DNA from: Desulfosarcina cetonica JCM 12296
GTDB lineage: Bacteria; Desulfobacterota; Desulfobacteria; Desulfobacterales; Desulfosarcinaceae
NCBI RefSeq assembly: GCF_001311845.1
Contig: NZ_BBCC01000049.1
Span: 1-33,593 of the forward strand
DNA: 33,593 nucleotides
Direction: 5' to 3'
Below, in pieces: positions 1 through 10,402 of this stretch. The first letter of the stretch is position 1, and the number at the start of each line of letters is the position of its first letter. Under the pieces are notes generated by a model. That model was not told the DNA's origin. It saw only the letters and a program-made list of their open reading frames with translations, and made no database searches. The position numbers and the translations under genes were made by a program.

Positions 1-1716
1 CCGCTGAGGTGGCGGGGCGATAATGGGGTGGCCGGTAGTAAGGCGGCCGATAGCGTGGCGGCCCCCACCACCCGCCATAGCGGGGCGGGCCCCAGGCATA
101 CCCGAAATGGAAACTGAAGGGGCCGTGGAAGAAGGAATACCCGAAACTCCAGCCGTGATACGAGCTGTAACGGACGCTGAAGCCATAGGTAAACGGCCTC
201 GGATAATAGTAGTGACGATACCACGGCCGATAGTAATATCCGGTACCGTAAACGACAACACCGTGATGGATGTAACAGCCCGTATACCCGGGCGTGTATC
301 CCACATAAACGACTTCCGGCGTGGAATCGTAAATGTAGACGTACTTGATGTTGTTCACCGGCGATGACGGGGGAATGTCCTGAACCTCGGCCGGAACGGC
401 GTCGGCCACGGCCCAGGGACCATTGGCGGTGGGGGCCACGAACCAGATCCCGTTGTCTACCGCGTAGTACTTGCCTTTAATCCGGATAACGGGGGTCGCC
501 GTATTGACGGCGTAATCGATCCCGGTCCCCTTGATCGATGTGAATTCCGGTTTCCCGTCATACTCAACGCTAAGTTTGGCTTCCGAGCGCTTGACGGCGG
601 TCGTTTCCGGAATCTGGGCATCCAGAACGGCCTCGCGGGCTTCCTCGGTTCCGGGAATACTGGCCCGCAGATCCCCTTGGTCCGAATCGGCGGGGATGTC
701 GGTGAAGGTTTCCGGCAACTGGTCCGGGGGCACATACGACCAGGCGCCATCCAGCTTGCCGGCCCTGTACCATCGCCCGGAAAGCAGCAGGTAATAATGC
801 CCCGTATCGACTTCGTACAGAAGGTTGTTGCTCGTGTTTTTCACGGCCATCAGGTTGTTGCCGGGAAAGGGCACGAATTGGGGCTCCCCGTCGATGGAGA
901 GAAGCTCCGTGGCTCCGTGGCCCCAAACACGACCACACCGGTCGTGACGGCGGATTCCGCATCCTCATCATCGGACGCTTCCCGCTCCAGGGCGGCCACA
1001 TCCGCCGGCGGATCGGCGGTTTCCTGCCATCGGCCGGATATCTTCCGGGAACGGTACCAGGTTTCCTTGCCGATCAGATAATAGGTCTTGTCCGTTTTGC
1101 GGAAGACCATGGGAAACGGGGTGTTGATCACGGTCATCAACGCCGTCTTCTCGATAGGCTTCAGTATCGGCTCGCCATCCACCAGAACCAGCGCCGCCGG
1201 CTTGTTCACGTAAAGGATTTTCGGCGGATCGTTGTCCAGCGCCTGCTCCGTTTTCACCCGCGCCTGTTCCGTCTCCAGCCCGGCGACGAGCTGATCATTG
1301 GAGAGCACGATATCCCACGCGGGAATCTCCCGCGTGAGGACATCGGCAAACCATTTTTCCTGCTCCGGGGTGGCATTGGGAAAACGGGAGCGCACATTTT
1401 CGATGGCAACCAGATGGACCGTGCGTTCGTCACGGTCGGTTTCAATTCGGGCTTCAAGCCAGACCGCGCCAAATACCGGCGCATTCATCTTTGCGCCCTG
1501 GACGGAAGCCGCGAAACGGGAAAGCAGGCGGTTTTCGTTGAAGTCCTCCACTTGCGGCTGATAAATGACAATTTTCGCCTGGGAGGTTTCGATCACTCGC
1601 GGCCATTGCAATTCTGACGGTACGGCTGCTTCCCCGGCCATCTGGGCCTGCGCAGGCAATGCGAGCCAGAAAAAAAACACGAACAGGACCGGCAGGTGTT
1701 TCCATAATTTTTTCAT
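1..1716 (-). pseudogene. Secreted Tyr/Trp/Pro-rich surface protein, frameshifted, runs off window start
   Basis: The gene starts at an ATG at 1716, giving MKKLWKHLP and a hydrophobic signal peptide ending at about AQA. A longer frame begins at 1809, but its 31 extra residues precede the signal peptide and look spurious. The mature part has repeated modules of the form 'WYR...GxW' (for example TWYRSRKISGRWQ, RWYRAGKLDGAW and IWFVAPTANGPW). The tail is very rich in Tyr, Trp, Pro and His and is still open at base 1. This architecture resembles large exported proteins often auto-named 'carbohydrate-binding family V/XII'; no enzymatic role can be assigned. The frame breaks at 905-920, where the octamer CTCCGTGG is present twice in tandem. 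Removing one copy joins VFGATE to LLSIDGEPQF and restores an open frame to the window edge. The C-terminus is missing. Confidence 0.7.
905..920. repeat. 8-bp tandem duplication causing a frameshift
   Basis: CTCCGTGG occurs twice back to back (905-912 and 913-920). The net +8 puts the minus-strand gene out of frame; with one copy removed the frame is open from 1716 to base 1. Confidence 0.85.
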
Positions 1717-2366
1717 AGTCAATCCGTGATGTGTATAGAGGGGCAAGGCAATGAAAGAGGAGGAATACCTATTTGTGTATCCAAATGCTCCGGAATTGTC
1801 AATTGACACCCCATGGCCGTTCAGGAGTACCGACCTCGATCATATTGCCTTTTTCACCCCAATGCTACTACATGTGAAATCTAACTGACCGGTCTGTCTT
1901 CACCTGAGCATATTCCCTTATGAAAAAAGATTTACTTCCTAAAACTTTACTCGCCGAATTCTCATCCGGCCTTCTTTCGGCCGCAAAAATAAGATTGCCG
2001 CCTCGGATGACCACCCCGGTATTCATGGTTTATTCGGCCGGAGAATTCCTGCAAAACATCCTCTTTGCCACGTCAACGGCGCAAGCATGATGGCTGCGGC
2101 TGCTGTAATGGCTAATTTTTTCTGGCAGAAGCTCGGGTGGCGGCAAGGATAAAGAAGAAGGCAGTGTACTTGGGCGGGAGTTGATCGGCACAATGACCAC
2201 GGATCAGCTATCCCGAGTTGAACTCGGGTCGCTGATAATCGAAGAGGTGCTTCACATGCTGCGGCATACAAAAATCTTGCACCTCAAAGCGTTAGATTGA
2301 CGACAGCGTCCAATTGGTTTAAAAATTTGAGTCAAGCTATCAACCCCCAGCAGATTGGAGAACTGA
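1717..2366. other. 650-bp intergenic region with no convincing gene
   Basis: I find no supported coding sequence here. The only sizeable frame, 2023-2271 on the minus strand, has no recognisable motif and odd composition. The region is more AT-rich than its surroundings. It holds a loose inverted repeat (1956-1971 with 2036-2048) and a strong palindrome at 2203-2236. It lies between divergently transcribed genes, so promoters for both must be inside it, but I could not single out a good -35/-10 pair. Confidence 0.5.
2203..2236. repeat. 34-bp two-part palindrome
   Basis: The outer arms ATCAGC (2203-2208) and GCTGAT (2231-2236) and the inner arms CCCGAGTT (2212-2219) and AACTCGGG (2221-2228) are perfectly complementary, separated by 3-nt and 2-nt unpaired stretches and a 1-nt centre. 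There is no T-run on either side, so it is not an obvious intrinsic terminator. It lies about 130 bp upstream of the lipoprotein gene, so it could be a protein-binding site or an RNA hairpin. Confidence 0.7.
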
Positions 2367-2906
2367 ATGAGCAACTACTTCTATGTCGTCTGGGCCGTTA
2401 TCCTATCCCTTTTTCTGGGCTGCACCCACCAGAACATTCGTGCCATATACTATAGTGAACCTGAGATCCAAGAGGTTTCAAACGCTGCGTTTGACGCCCG
2501 CATCGAAATTGAAAAACAGAAAAACCCATTTTATGTCTCTTTCCAGTTAACCCTGACGAACAAAACCAATGCGGCCCTGGCCATCGACTGGAACCGTACC
2601 CGCTATCTCCACAAGGGGGAAGACCTGGGGGTCTTTGTGTTCCAAGGTATTGATCCCGAATCCGTTAAAACCGGTATCCCTAAGGAAACCGTCGCACCTC
2701 GCGCTACATTGTCCAAACGCATTTCGCCACACCGTACCCTGGCCTTGCGATCCATGAGGGATACGGCCGCAGTAGGCCAAAGCGGCATTTACGCCGGAAT
2801 TCTGCCAGGCGGAACGAATACCGTCCGACTGGTGGTTGATCAGGCCGATCGCACGTGGGAAACGCCGATGTCTTTCAATTTGATCACGCAGAAGTTGCCC
2901 AAATAG
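2367..2906 (+). CDS. Putative outer-membrane lipoprotein of unknown function
   Basis: This 179-residue protein has a lipoprotein signal peptide: hydrophobic residues from about 6 to 17 lead to the lipobox LFLGC, so Cys19 is the likely lipidated residue and the protein should be membrane-anchored in the envelope. After the lipobox it looks like a compact beta-rich domain, with alternating strands such as FYVSFQLTLTNKTNAALAI and a C-terminal strand pattern NTVRLVVDQADRTWETP, suggestive of an immunoglobulin-like fold. A GGAGA ribosome-binding site lies 7 nt before the ATG. It stands alone, followed by a likely terminator and about 430 bp without a gene. I do not recognise the family. Confidence 0.75.
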   Translation: MSNYFYVVWAVILSLFLGCTHQNIRAIYYSEPEIQEVSNAAFDARIEIEKQKNPFYVSFQLTLTNKTNAALAIDWNRTRYLHKGEDLGVFVFQGIDPESVKTGIPKETVAPRATLSKRISPHRTLALRSMRDTAAVGQSGIYAGILPGGTNTVRLVVDQADRTWETPMSFNLITQKLPK

Positions 2907-3340
2907 GCATTTGTTAATTCGGATGCCGCATTTCTCCTCAAGCCCTTGTTGTTCCCTATCAACCAGGACGGCCTGTCGCGCGACAGACCGCCGTTTCTTT
3001 GGGGTCTCTTCCCACTGGAGCCTTTCGTAAGGGAATCCTTTCCGCGAAAGGAATTTGCTTTCAACTTGTCTGGCGATCTGGGCTTTACGCAAGATCAAGT
3101 CAAGGCAATTACAGATGAACACAATAAAATCAGAAACATTGAGATAACCACCCTATAGATCACTCGGGCAGGTCGTGCGCGTCGCGATTCTGCCGCTCGA
3201 AGAAGTGCATCAAGGTAGCTGTGGTGGGGGTCGCCGACAATCAGGCCAGCTCGGCATCAAACGACGTTGGAAAGCCGGCCGTCACGGAATCCCGTCTTAG
3301 GGATTGTCCTTTTCCGTCGAAGGCGGTATTTTTCGCTCCC
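2907..3340. other. 434-bp intergenic region
   Basis: Apart from the terminator-like hairpin near its start I see no supported gene or element. Short open frames on both strands here lack ribosome-binding sites and recognisable motifs. Confidence 0.45.
2969..3000 (+). terminator. Probable intrinsic terminator after the lipoprotein gene
   Basis: CTGTC (2973-2977) pairs with GACAG (2982-2986) around GCGC. The stem extends through CGG/CCG beyond one C-A mismatch and is followed by an interrupted T-run (GTTTCTTT). It lies 60 bp after the lipoprotein stop codon. Confidence 0.5.
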
Positions 3341-6300
3341 ATGCGCCCCTTGAAAAAACCATTCCTGCTGATTGCGATTGTCCTGATGGCCGCCCTTCCG
3401 GCGCTCATTTCGGGTGGCTACCTATGGATCAACTCCAAGCTGGGGCGCGATTGGCTGCAAGCACGTATCAATCAGGCCATTCCCGGCAGCATCACCATCG
3501 GAACGCAACGCCTGCGGGTCCTCACGCCGGGGGTGGACCTGGGTGATGTGACCCTTCGCGATCCCCAAGGGCGCCCCGTGGCCGGGTTCACCCATCTTGC
3601 CATTCGCTTGGCCTGGCGCCCGCTGTTACAACACGAACTCCGCGTGCAACGCCTGCGGCTCCAAACCCCCTGGGCCAAGCTGGTCCAGAATGCGCAAACC
3701 GGCCTGAACCTGACCCGTGCACTGGTACCGCCGGGTGATGAAACCGCCGCACCCGAGGAAAACGACCAAGGCGCCTTTCCGTTCAACATCACCTGCCAAT
3801 CGCTGGCGCTCACCGATGGCCACCTGGTTTTCGATGCGCCGGCAGACGATGTCCATCTGACGGCCGGTGGCATCACGCTTTCGGCCAGCGGCGATCTCAT
3901 GCACCGGCAGGCCCAGCTCAATCTTCAGATTCAGCAGTTGGAAACCAGCGGCATAGGCGTCCAGCCGCCCCCCACGCGCATCCGGTTGAAGGCCCGCCTG
4001 GACGGTGAACGGCTGGAAATTCCCAGCCTCCAAGTCGCCAGCGGCCAGACCACCATCGATCTTCAGGCGGCCACCGACCGACTGGCGGCCGATCCGATGA
4101 TGAACGGCCAGGTGACCCTCCAGGGTGAATTGGCCGAATTGAAGGACGTTTTCAATCTGGAAGGTGCCTATGCCGGCCGGTTGACTGGCCGGCTTGATCT
4201 GAACGGCCGGCTGAGCAACCCTGATGCACGCCTGGTCCTGGCACTGGGAACCGGCCAAGTGGCCGGCCAGCCCCTGGATCACGCCGAGTTCACCGTCGTC
4301 ATCAAGGACCGGCAGGCCACCATCGCGCCGTCCGCCTGGCAACTGGCCGACGGTCGGCTGGCACTCCAGGGAAGCGTCGATCTGCACAATGCCTTTGGCA
4401 ACGGTTTTCTCGCATCGCCGACCGATCCGGACGCCATTGCCTACGACCTGGCCCTGACCCAAACCATGCCCGATATCGCCCCATGGCTGAAATCGATGGC
4501 TGCCATCAAGGGCGGCATGGAAAGCCGCATCACCCTCACGGGCAAGGGTGTTCGGCCGAATGCACCTTTGCCCGGCTGAACCTGGAAACCCGGGCCAAGG
4601 CGCTTTTGGCCACCGGCATGCAGCGGCCCGTCAACGCCACGGCAACCCTGGCGGCCCAGCTGGCATCAGGCGACCTGACCTTGACGCGCATGGATATGGA
4701 TGCCGATGGAATCTCGCTTTCCGGCAACGGACGCTACGGAATGAAAGACCAGACGCTGGCCGGCGATGTAAGCCTGCATGCCGCCGATCTCTCCAGAGCC
4801 TTGGCCGTTGTCGGCCTACCCTCGGTAAAAGGCAACGGTGCGGCGACGATCCATATCGGCGGCCGTCTGGCCCAACCGAAAGCCGTGGCAAACCTGGTTG
4901 CCAGCGGGCTGCGCATCGACGCCTATTCCCTGGGGGACGTGATCCTCGACGCCGACCTGACGTCGGACGGCCGACTGACCTTGCAGCGCCTGAACATCCA
5001 GAATCAAGCTGCGCGCATCACCGGCAGCGGCCAATGGCGCCTCCTATCGGGCCTCGGCGGCATCGACCCGGATTTCGCCAACCGGCTGAATCTGGATATC
5101 GACAACGCCACCCTCAGCCGTTTCATGAAGGCCCCGCCCGTTGATGGACAGATCGATGCCCGCTTGCGCCTGGCCGGTCCACTAACCGCCCTTGCGGGGA
5201 CCCTCGACCTGGATGGCCAGTCACTTAACACAACCGACATGGCCATTGGGGATCTATCCGCACACCTGGCGCTGAACAACGGCACGCTCCAGGTGGATAC
5301 ACTCGATGTCGTCAATCAGGCTCCCGCCTGAGCGCCGACGGTAAAGTCGACCTGTTCAAGCCCGGCAGTCTGCACCTTGTCGCGGATCCCGGCCTTGATC
5401 TGACCCTCCGCTCGCGAAACTTCAATCCGGCCATTTTCAGCGACCAGGTCAAGGGCCGGTTCGACCTCGACGGCAGGATCAGCGGCCGGATATCCGCTCC
5501 GGTGGGTCGATTCACCGTGGACGGATCCGCCATCGTCCTATCCGGTCAGCCGATATCGTCCATCAAGCTGGAGGCCCGCTTCGAAAACCAGCGCGTGTGG
5601 CTCGATCGGCTGGTGGCGGCACTGACACCGGACGAACGGCTGGTCGCCGGCGGTTCCATCGGCCTCGACAAGACCATCGACCTGCAGTTGATGACCGATG
5701 GCATCCGTCTGCAGAGCATCCCGTCGCTGCAGACCCGGCTTCCCGCCGAAGGCGTGCTGCGCCTTGGCCTCAACGCCAGGGGAAGTATCGACGATCCGGA
5801 TATCGACGGCCAGTTGACCGTCAAAACGATCCGCATCAACAATGAACCCGTCGCGGATATCGATCTGACCCTGTCCGTTCATGACGATGAAGCCAGGCTC
5901 ACGGGCAACCTCAATTTCGCCGTGGATGCGGCCTTTGATCTGCGTAGCAGTGATTTCAAGGGCACCTTCACCTTCGATCACACGGAGACCGCCGCTTATT
6001 TCCGAATCTTCGGCCGGCCCGAATTGCACGGCACGCTGGATGGCCGGATCACGGCCGCCGGCAATCTCAACGCCATGGCCGATACAACGATGCAGGCAGA
6101 TCTGGGTGCCATCGCCCTTTACTGGGATAAAAAGCCACTGGTTCAGTCCGATCGGCTCGTTGCCCACTTGGCCGGGGGACGCCTATCGATTCCCGAATCG
6201 ACCCTGACCCTTATCTCCAAGGGCCAATTGCGCATCAAGGCCGAAGCGCAAACCACCGGCGATCTGGATGTCGCTTTGGATGGGCGCATCCCGCTGGCGG

Positions 6301-7559
6301 CCATGCGCCTTTTCAGTGATGACCTGGCCGATGCCAGGGGCAGCCTGTTGCTGGATGGCCGCATCACCGGCAACCTCGAACAACCGCAGGTTAACGCCAA
6401 CCTCGTGCTGGAAAAGGTCGCCATGACCATCCCCGGTCTGCAGCAGCGCCTGCACGATCTCGGCGGCCAAATCCAGCTGACACCGACCCGGGTTCGCTTC
6501 GAGGGCGTTCAGGGTTTTCTCGACACCGGGTCGTTCTCCCTCTCCGGCAGCGTGAATCACGATGCCTTCACGCCCACGGGCATGGACCTCACCCTTGCCG
6601 CCCGATCCCTGCCGGTGGAGGTGCCCGACACCCTGAGTGTTCTCCTGAACAGCGATATCCGCATCACCGGCAAAGATCGCCGGGCCGCCGCCCGTGGCGA
6701 GATTGTTCTTCTGGAGGGCAACTACTATCGGGACGTGAAGATCAACCTGCTGAAGATGGCCGTCTCCCGTGAGCGCGCCGTGTCCCCGGCCGCCAGCCCC
6801 ACGCGCATTCCCTATTTCGATACGGTCGACATGGATATCGATGTCAACCACCGCCAATCCTTTCTGGTGGAAAACAACATGGCCGATCTGGAGATCAGCC
6901 CGGACCTGCGTATCGGCGGCACCCTGGCCAAGCCCATCCTCAGCGGACGGGCCCAGGTAACCAGTGGCACGATCACCTTCCAACGCCGCACGTTTACGGT
7001 GAAAAAGGGCATCATCGATTTCGTCAACCCCTATAAAACCGAAGCCGATATCGACATCGAAAGCCAGGCGACCATCCGCGACTGGACCATCACGCTGGCC
7101 ATCGAGGGCACCCTGGACAATCTGAAGCTGAAACTCACCTCCACGCCGTCGGCGACCAGTTCGGACATTCTCTCCCTGATTCTCTTTGGCCGCACGGGCA
7201 GTGAACTGACCGGTGGCGAAAGTAGCCAGCGCACCAGCAGCCAGATCATGGCCGAGATGCTCGCCGATACATTCGGCGAGGATATCAAGCGCTATTCCGG
7301 CGTCGACATCCTGCAGGTGGAGACCGACAGCACCGACAATAACGGCAACGGCGATGAAGCCCCCGACGTCAGGGTCACCCTGGGCAAACATCTCTCCGAC
7401 CGCATGACCGTGAAATACGCCGTCGAAACGACCGATGGAGAGGTCACCCAGAAGGCCATCGCCGAGTACAAGCTTCTGGAGAATATTCTGATCAGCGGAT
7501 TTCAGGATTCCCAAGGCGTATATGGCTCGGAACTCTCTTTCCGGATCGAATTCAGATGA
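3341..7559 (+). CDS. tamB: Translocation and assembly module protein TamB (AsmA-like), with two frame breaks
   Basis: TamB is a long inner-membrane-anchored beta-rich protein that spans the periplasm and works with an Omp85 partner in outer-membrane protein or lipid transport. I chose ATG 3341 because the next residues, MRPLKKPFLLI onward, form an N-terminal signal anchor; the upstream extension to 3221 does not look coding. The body has many short repeating beta units typical of AsmA/TamB. The C-terminal region from about 6700 onward is the conserved TamB (DUF490) domain and ends in RIEFR. Total length is about 1,400 residues, normal for the family. The frame breaks twice, between about 4545 and 4579 and near 5320-5332; each is repaired by adding one base (for example QAPA-LSADGKVDL at the second). 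The stop overlaps the next ATG (ATGA at 7556), so the two genes are translationally coupled. Confidence 0.85.
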
Positions 7560-10387
7560 GCACGCACATGAAACCTGAGCGCCGAGCCATCCATGGCGGG
7601 TTATCGCTTCTGATGCTGGTTGCCCTTCTTTTCTGTCGTCCCATGGATCTTTTGGCCGGCCAAGCGTCTGCCGGTATCACCCCAACAGCCGAAACCACAT
7701 CGCCGCCGGTGATCCGCGAGGTAAAAGTAGTCATCCAGGATCATCCCCAGCGCCAGGCCACGTTCCAGACGATAGCCCGATCGCTCATTGGCCTGAAAGC
7801 GGGCGATGCCCTCACCGAAAAGGGCATCCAGGCCTCGGTCGAAGCATTGAAGCTGAGCCGTCGCTTTGCCGCGATTCATGTGGATACCATTAGCGCCGCC
7901 CAGGGAGAAAGCCTGGTCTTTACCCTCACCCCATATCATTACGTCGCGGACATTCGCATTCACGGCAATTCGCCGCTCTTCGATCAGGATGTTCTCAATG
8001 TGATGACCCTCTATCCCGGTGCCCCTTATAACCGGGAAAAAATATCCGCTCAGGTCGCGCCCATCGCCAACCGCTTCAAACGGGCGGGCTATATCGACCC
8101 CCAGGTCACCATCGAACGAAAGGGAAATGGGGCGGACGACCAGGACGTCCTCATCGTCCGCATCGAAAAGGGCCAAGCCTACCAACTCGGAACGCTCAGC
8201 TTCAATGGAAACCAAGGACTCTCGGACGCCAAGCTCAAATGGCACATGACGGTCTGGCGGAACACACTGCTGCCCGGCGGCGACCGGTTCAGTTCCTATC
8301 AGCTTAAAAAGGATATCGACCGGCTATTGGCCTATTACCGTGAAAAAGGATTTTTAAACGCCAAGCTTGCCTATAAAACCCGCGTGGCGGATGACGGCCG
8401 TCACGTCGATGTGGCCATCGACATCGACGAAGGCCCCGACAGTGACGTGTCGCTGGAAGGCAACCGGCGTTTCTGGGACCGGACCTTGAACAAGGACATC
8501 GTTCTCTTCAAGACCGGCAACCGCGGCAACATCGGCGTTCGCAAAAGCATCCAGAACATGTTGCGACGCTACCGCGCGGCCGGCTATCTCAATACGCGCA
8601 TCCAGAGCGAAACCCAACCCGTTCCCGGTTCGGCGATCGCGCGCCAGAAGATCCGCTTCATCATCCAGGAGGGGCCCGAATCCGTGGTCCAGGACCTTTC
8701 CGTCACCGGCAACCACGCCCTTTCCACCGAAGCGATCAAAGAAGACGTGCTCACCCGCCCGCCCAGCCTGTTTCACGATGGCGCCTTTGTTCCCGAAACA
8801 CTGGAGGAAGACGTCTTCGCGGTAACCACCCGCTATATGCAGCAAGGATTCCAGGACCGGACCGTGGACCCCGAGGTCACCTTCAATGGGGATAAAACCC
8901 GGGTGGATGTAAAGCTGGCCATCGACGAAGGCCCCCGGACAACCGTGGGTCGCATCACCATCCAGGGGCTGGTCGATATGCCCGAAGAAACGGCGCGCAA
9001 AGCCCTGATCCAGCACCCGGGCGGGCCTTTCCGGCAAGCCGCCCTGGATGCCGATAAAGAGGCCATCATCAGCCTCGTGGCCGAAAAAGGCTATCCCCAC
9101 GCCACCGTCGACAGCCAGGTCGGGTTCAGCGATGACCGCACCCGGGCCGATATCGTTTATCGGGTGACCCCCGGCCCGAAAGTGACCCTGGGCGATGTTT
9201 TCATCGCCGGCAATCTGCGTACCCGAGAGCGGGTGATTCGCCGTGAGTTAAACGTCACGCCGGGTGCACCGCTGTCCCTGCGCGGCCTCTATGACGGTCA
9301 GCGCCAGTTGCGGAACATGGATATTTTTCAGTCCGTCGATTTCCGCACCATCGGTTTGAAGGAACGCGATGAGACGGTCGATCTTTTCGTGGATATTCGT
9401 GAAAAGCCACCCTACTATCTCCAGTCCGGCGTCGGTTACAAATCGGACAGCGGGCTGTATGGCCGGGTTTCCGCCGGCAATCGAAACATATTGGGGCTGG
9501 ACATCGCCAGCGCCTTGAGCGGTACCCTTAGCCAGACCGGATATCGGCTGGATGCCGAACTCACCGAGCCCCGTTTTCTGTGGTCCCGCACGAGAGCCAG
9601 CCTCAGCGGATACGCTGAAGAAAAGATCGAATTCAATCAACCCTTCGGCACCCGCACCACCGGTGGCGCTCTGGCATTCAACCGTAATTGGAACGACCAT
9701 CTGGCCTCGGTATTGAGTTTCAACCTGGAAAAACGGGATCAGTTCAGCGTGGATACACACCCCACCGATGAAACCGAGGAGAGTACGCGCACCATCTTCG
9801 TCACGAGCCCTTCCCTGCGCTACGACAACCGGGATTCCTTCATCCGCCCCACGCGTGGATTTTTCTCCTCCGCGAGCGTCGACATCTCCAAGGGCATCCA
9901 GTACGCAATCGACGATTTCGTTCGTTACCAGTTGGATAACCGCTTCTACTATAGCCCCTTCGAAAGGGTTACCCTGGCCGGCCTGGTCCGTTTCGGACAG
10001 ATCATCCCCTATGGCGCCAGCAGCCAGGTGCCCGACGATCAGCTCTTTTTTCTCGGGGGTATTCAGGATGTGCGCGGGTATGGGGAGAACCTTTTGCGGG
10101 TCAACGACGCCGGCGATCCGGTGGGAGGCAAGACCGCCGTTGTGGGCAGTCTGGAACTTCGCCTGGATCTGGGGATGAACCTGGAGCTGACCACGTTTTA
10201 CGATATCGGCAGTGTCCAGGATGCCCTGGTAGACGCGGGCTCGGATAATTTTCGCGCCAGCGTGGGCCTCGGTCTGCGATACATCACCCCCATCGGTCCC
10301 ATGGGCCTGCTCTACGGTTACAAACTCGACCGCAACCCGGACGAATCCGCCGACTGTTGGCACGTATCCATCGGCTATAGTTTCTAA
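7556..10387 (+). CDS. Omp85-family outer-membrane assembly protein (BamA/TamA-like) with about seven POTRA units
   Basis: This 943-residue protein is an outer-membrane beta-barrel insertase/translocase of the Omp85 superfamily. A signal peptide covers about residues 5-39. Seven POTRA-like units of about 80 residues follow, recognisable by recurring strand-turn cores such as ADIRIHGNSPLF, GTLSFNGNQGLS, DVSLEGNRRF, DLSVTGNHALS, GRITIQGLVDM and GDVFIAGNLRT. They begin near residues 53, 128, 210, 296, 377, 462 and 543. The barrel runs from about 620 to 943 and ends in a terminal Phe (SIGYSF), the usual barrel signal. Canonical BamA has five POTRA domains and TamA three, so this is an expanded form. 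It overlaps tamB by 4 nt (ATGA), so it is probably the TamA-like partner; whether it also serves as the general BamA cannot be told from here. Confidence 0.88.
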   Translation: MSTHMKPERRAIHGGLSLLMLVALLFCRPMDLLAGQASAGITPTAETTSPPVIREVKVVIQDHPQRQATFQTIARSLIGLKAGDALTEKGIQASVEALKLSRRFAAIHVDTISAAQGESLVFTLTPYHYVADIRIHGNSPLFDQDVLNVMTLYPGAPYNREKISAQVAPIANRFKRAGYIDPQVTIERKGNGADDQDVLIVRIEKGQAYQLGTLSFNGNQGLSDAKLKWHMTVWRNTLLPGGDRFSSYQLKKDIDRLLAYYREKGFLNAKLAYKTRVADDGRHVDVAIDIDEGPDSDVSLEGNRRFWDRTLNKDIVLFKTGNRGNIGVRKSIQNMLRRYRAAGYLNTRIQSETQPVPGSAIARQKIRFIIQEGPESVVQDLSVTGNHALSTEAIKEDVLTRPPSLFHDGAFVPETLEEDVFAVTTRYMQQGFQDRTVDPEVTFNGDKTRVDVKLAIDEGPRTTVGRITIQGLVDMPEETARKALIQHPGGPFRQAALDADKEAIISLVAEKGYPHATVDSQVGFSDDRTRADIVYRVTPGPKVTLGDVFIAGNLRTRERVIRRELNVTPGAPLSLRGLYDGQRQLRNMDIFQSVDFRTIGLKERDETVDLFVDIREKPPYYLQSGVGYKSDSGLYGRVSAGNRNILGLDIASALSGTLSQTGYRLDAELTEPRFLWSRTRASLSGYAEEKIEFNQPFGTRTTGGALAFNRNWNDHLASVLSFNLEKRDQFSVDTHPTDETEESTRTIFVTSPSLRYDNRDSFIRPTRGFFSSASVDISKGIQYAIDDFVRYQLDNRFYYSPFERVTLAGLVRFGQIIPYGASSQVPDDQLFFLGGIQDVRGYGENLLRVNDAGDPVGGKTAVVGSLELRLDLGMNLELTTFYDIGSVQDALVDAGSDNFRASVGLGLRYITPIGPMGLLYGYKLDRNPDESADCWHVSIGYSF

Positions 10388-10402
10388 CCCGGCCCCAGTA
10401 CA

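Noticed and set aside
2023..2271. 82-residue minus-strand open frame in the intergenic region
   Set aside because: No ribosome-binding site, no recognisable motif, Cys/Pro-rich random-looking composition, and it spans the 2203-2236 palindrome.
6183..7514. Long (443-residue) minus-strand frame opposite tamB
   Set aside because: It mirrors the tamB coding frame in GC-rich DNA; the plus strand has clear TamB domain sequence and the mirror has no known motif.
9248..10363. 371-residue minus-strand frame opposite the Omp85 gene
   Set aside because: Antisense shadow of the beta-barrel region; no start signal or domain.
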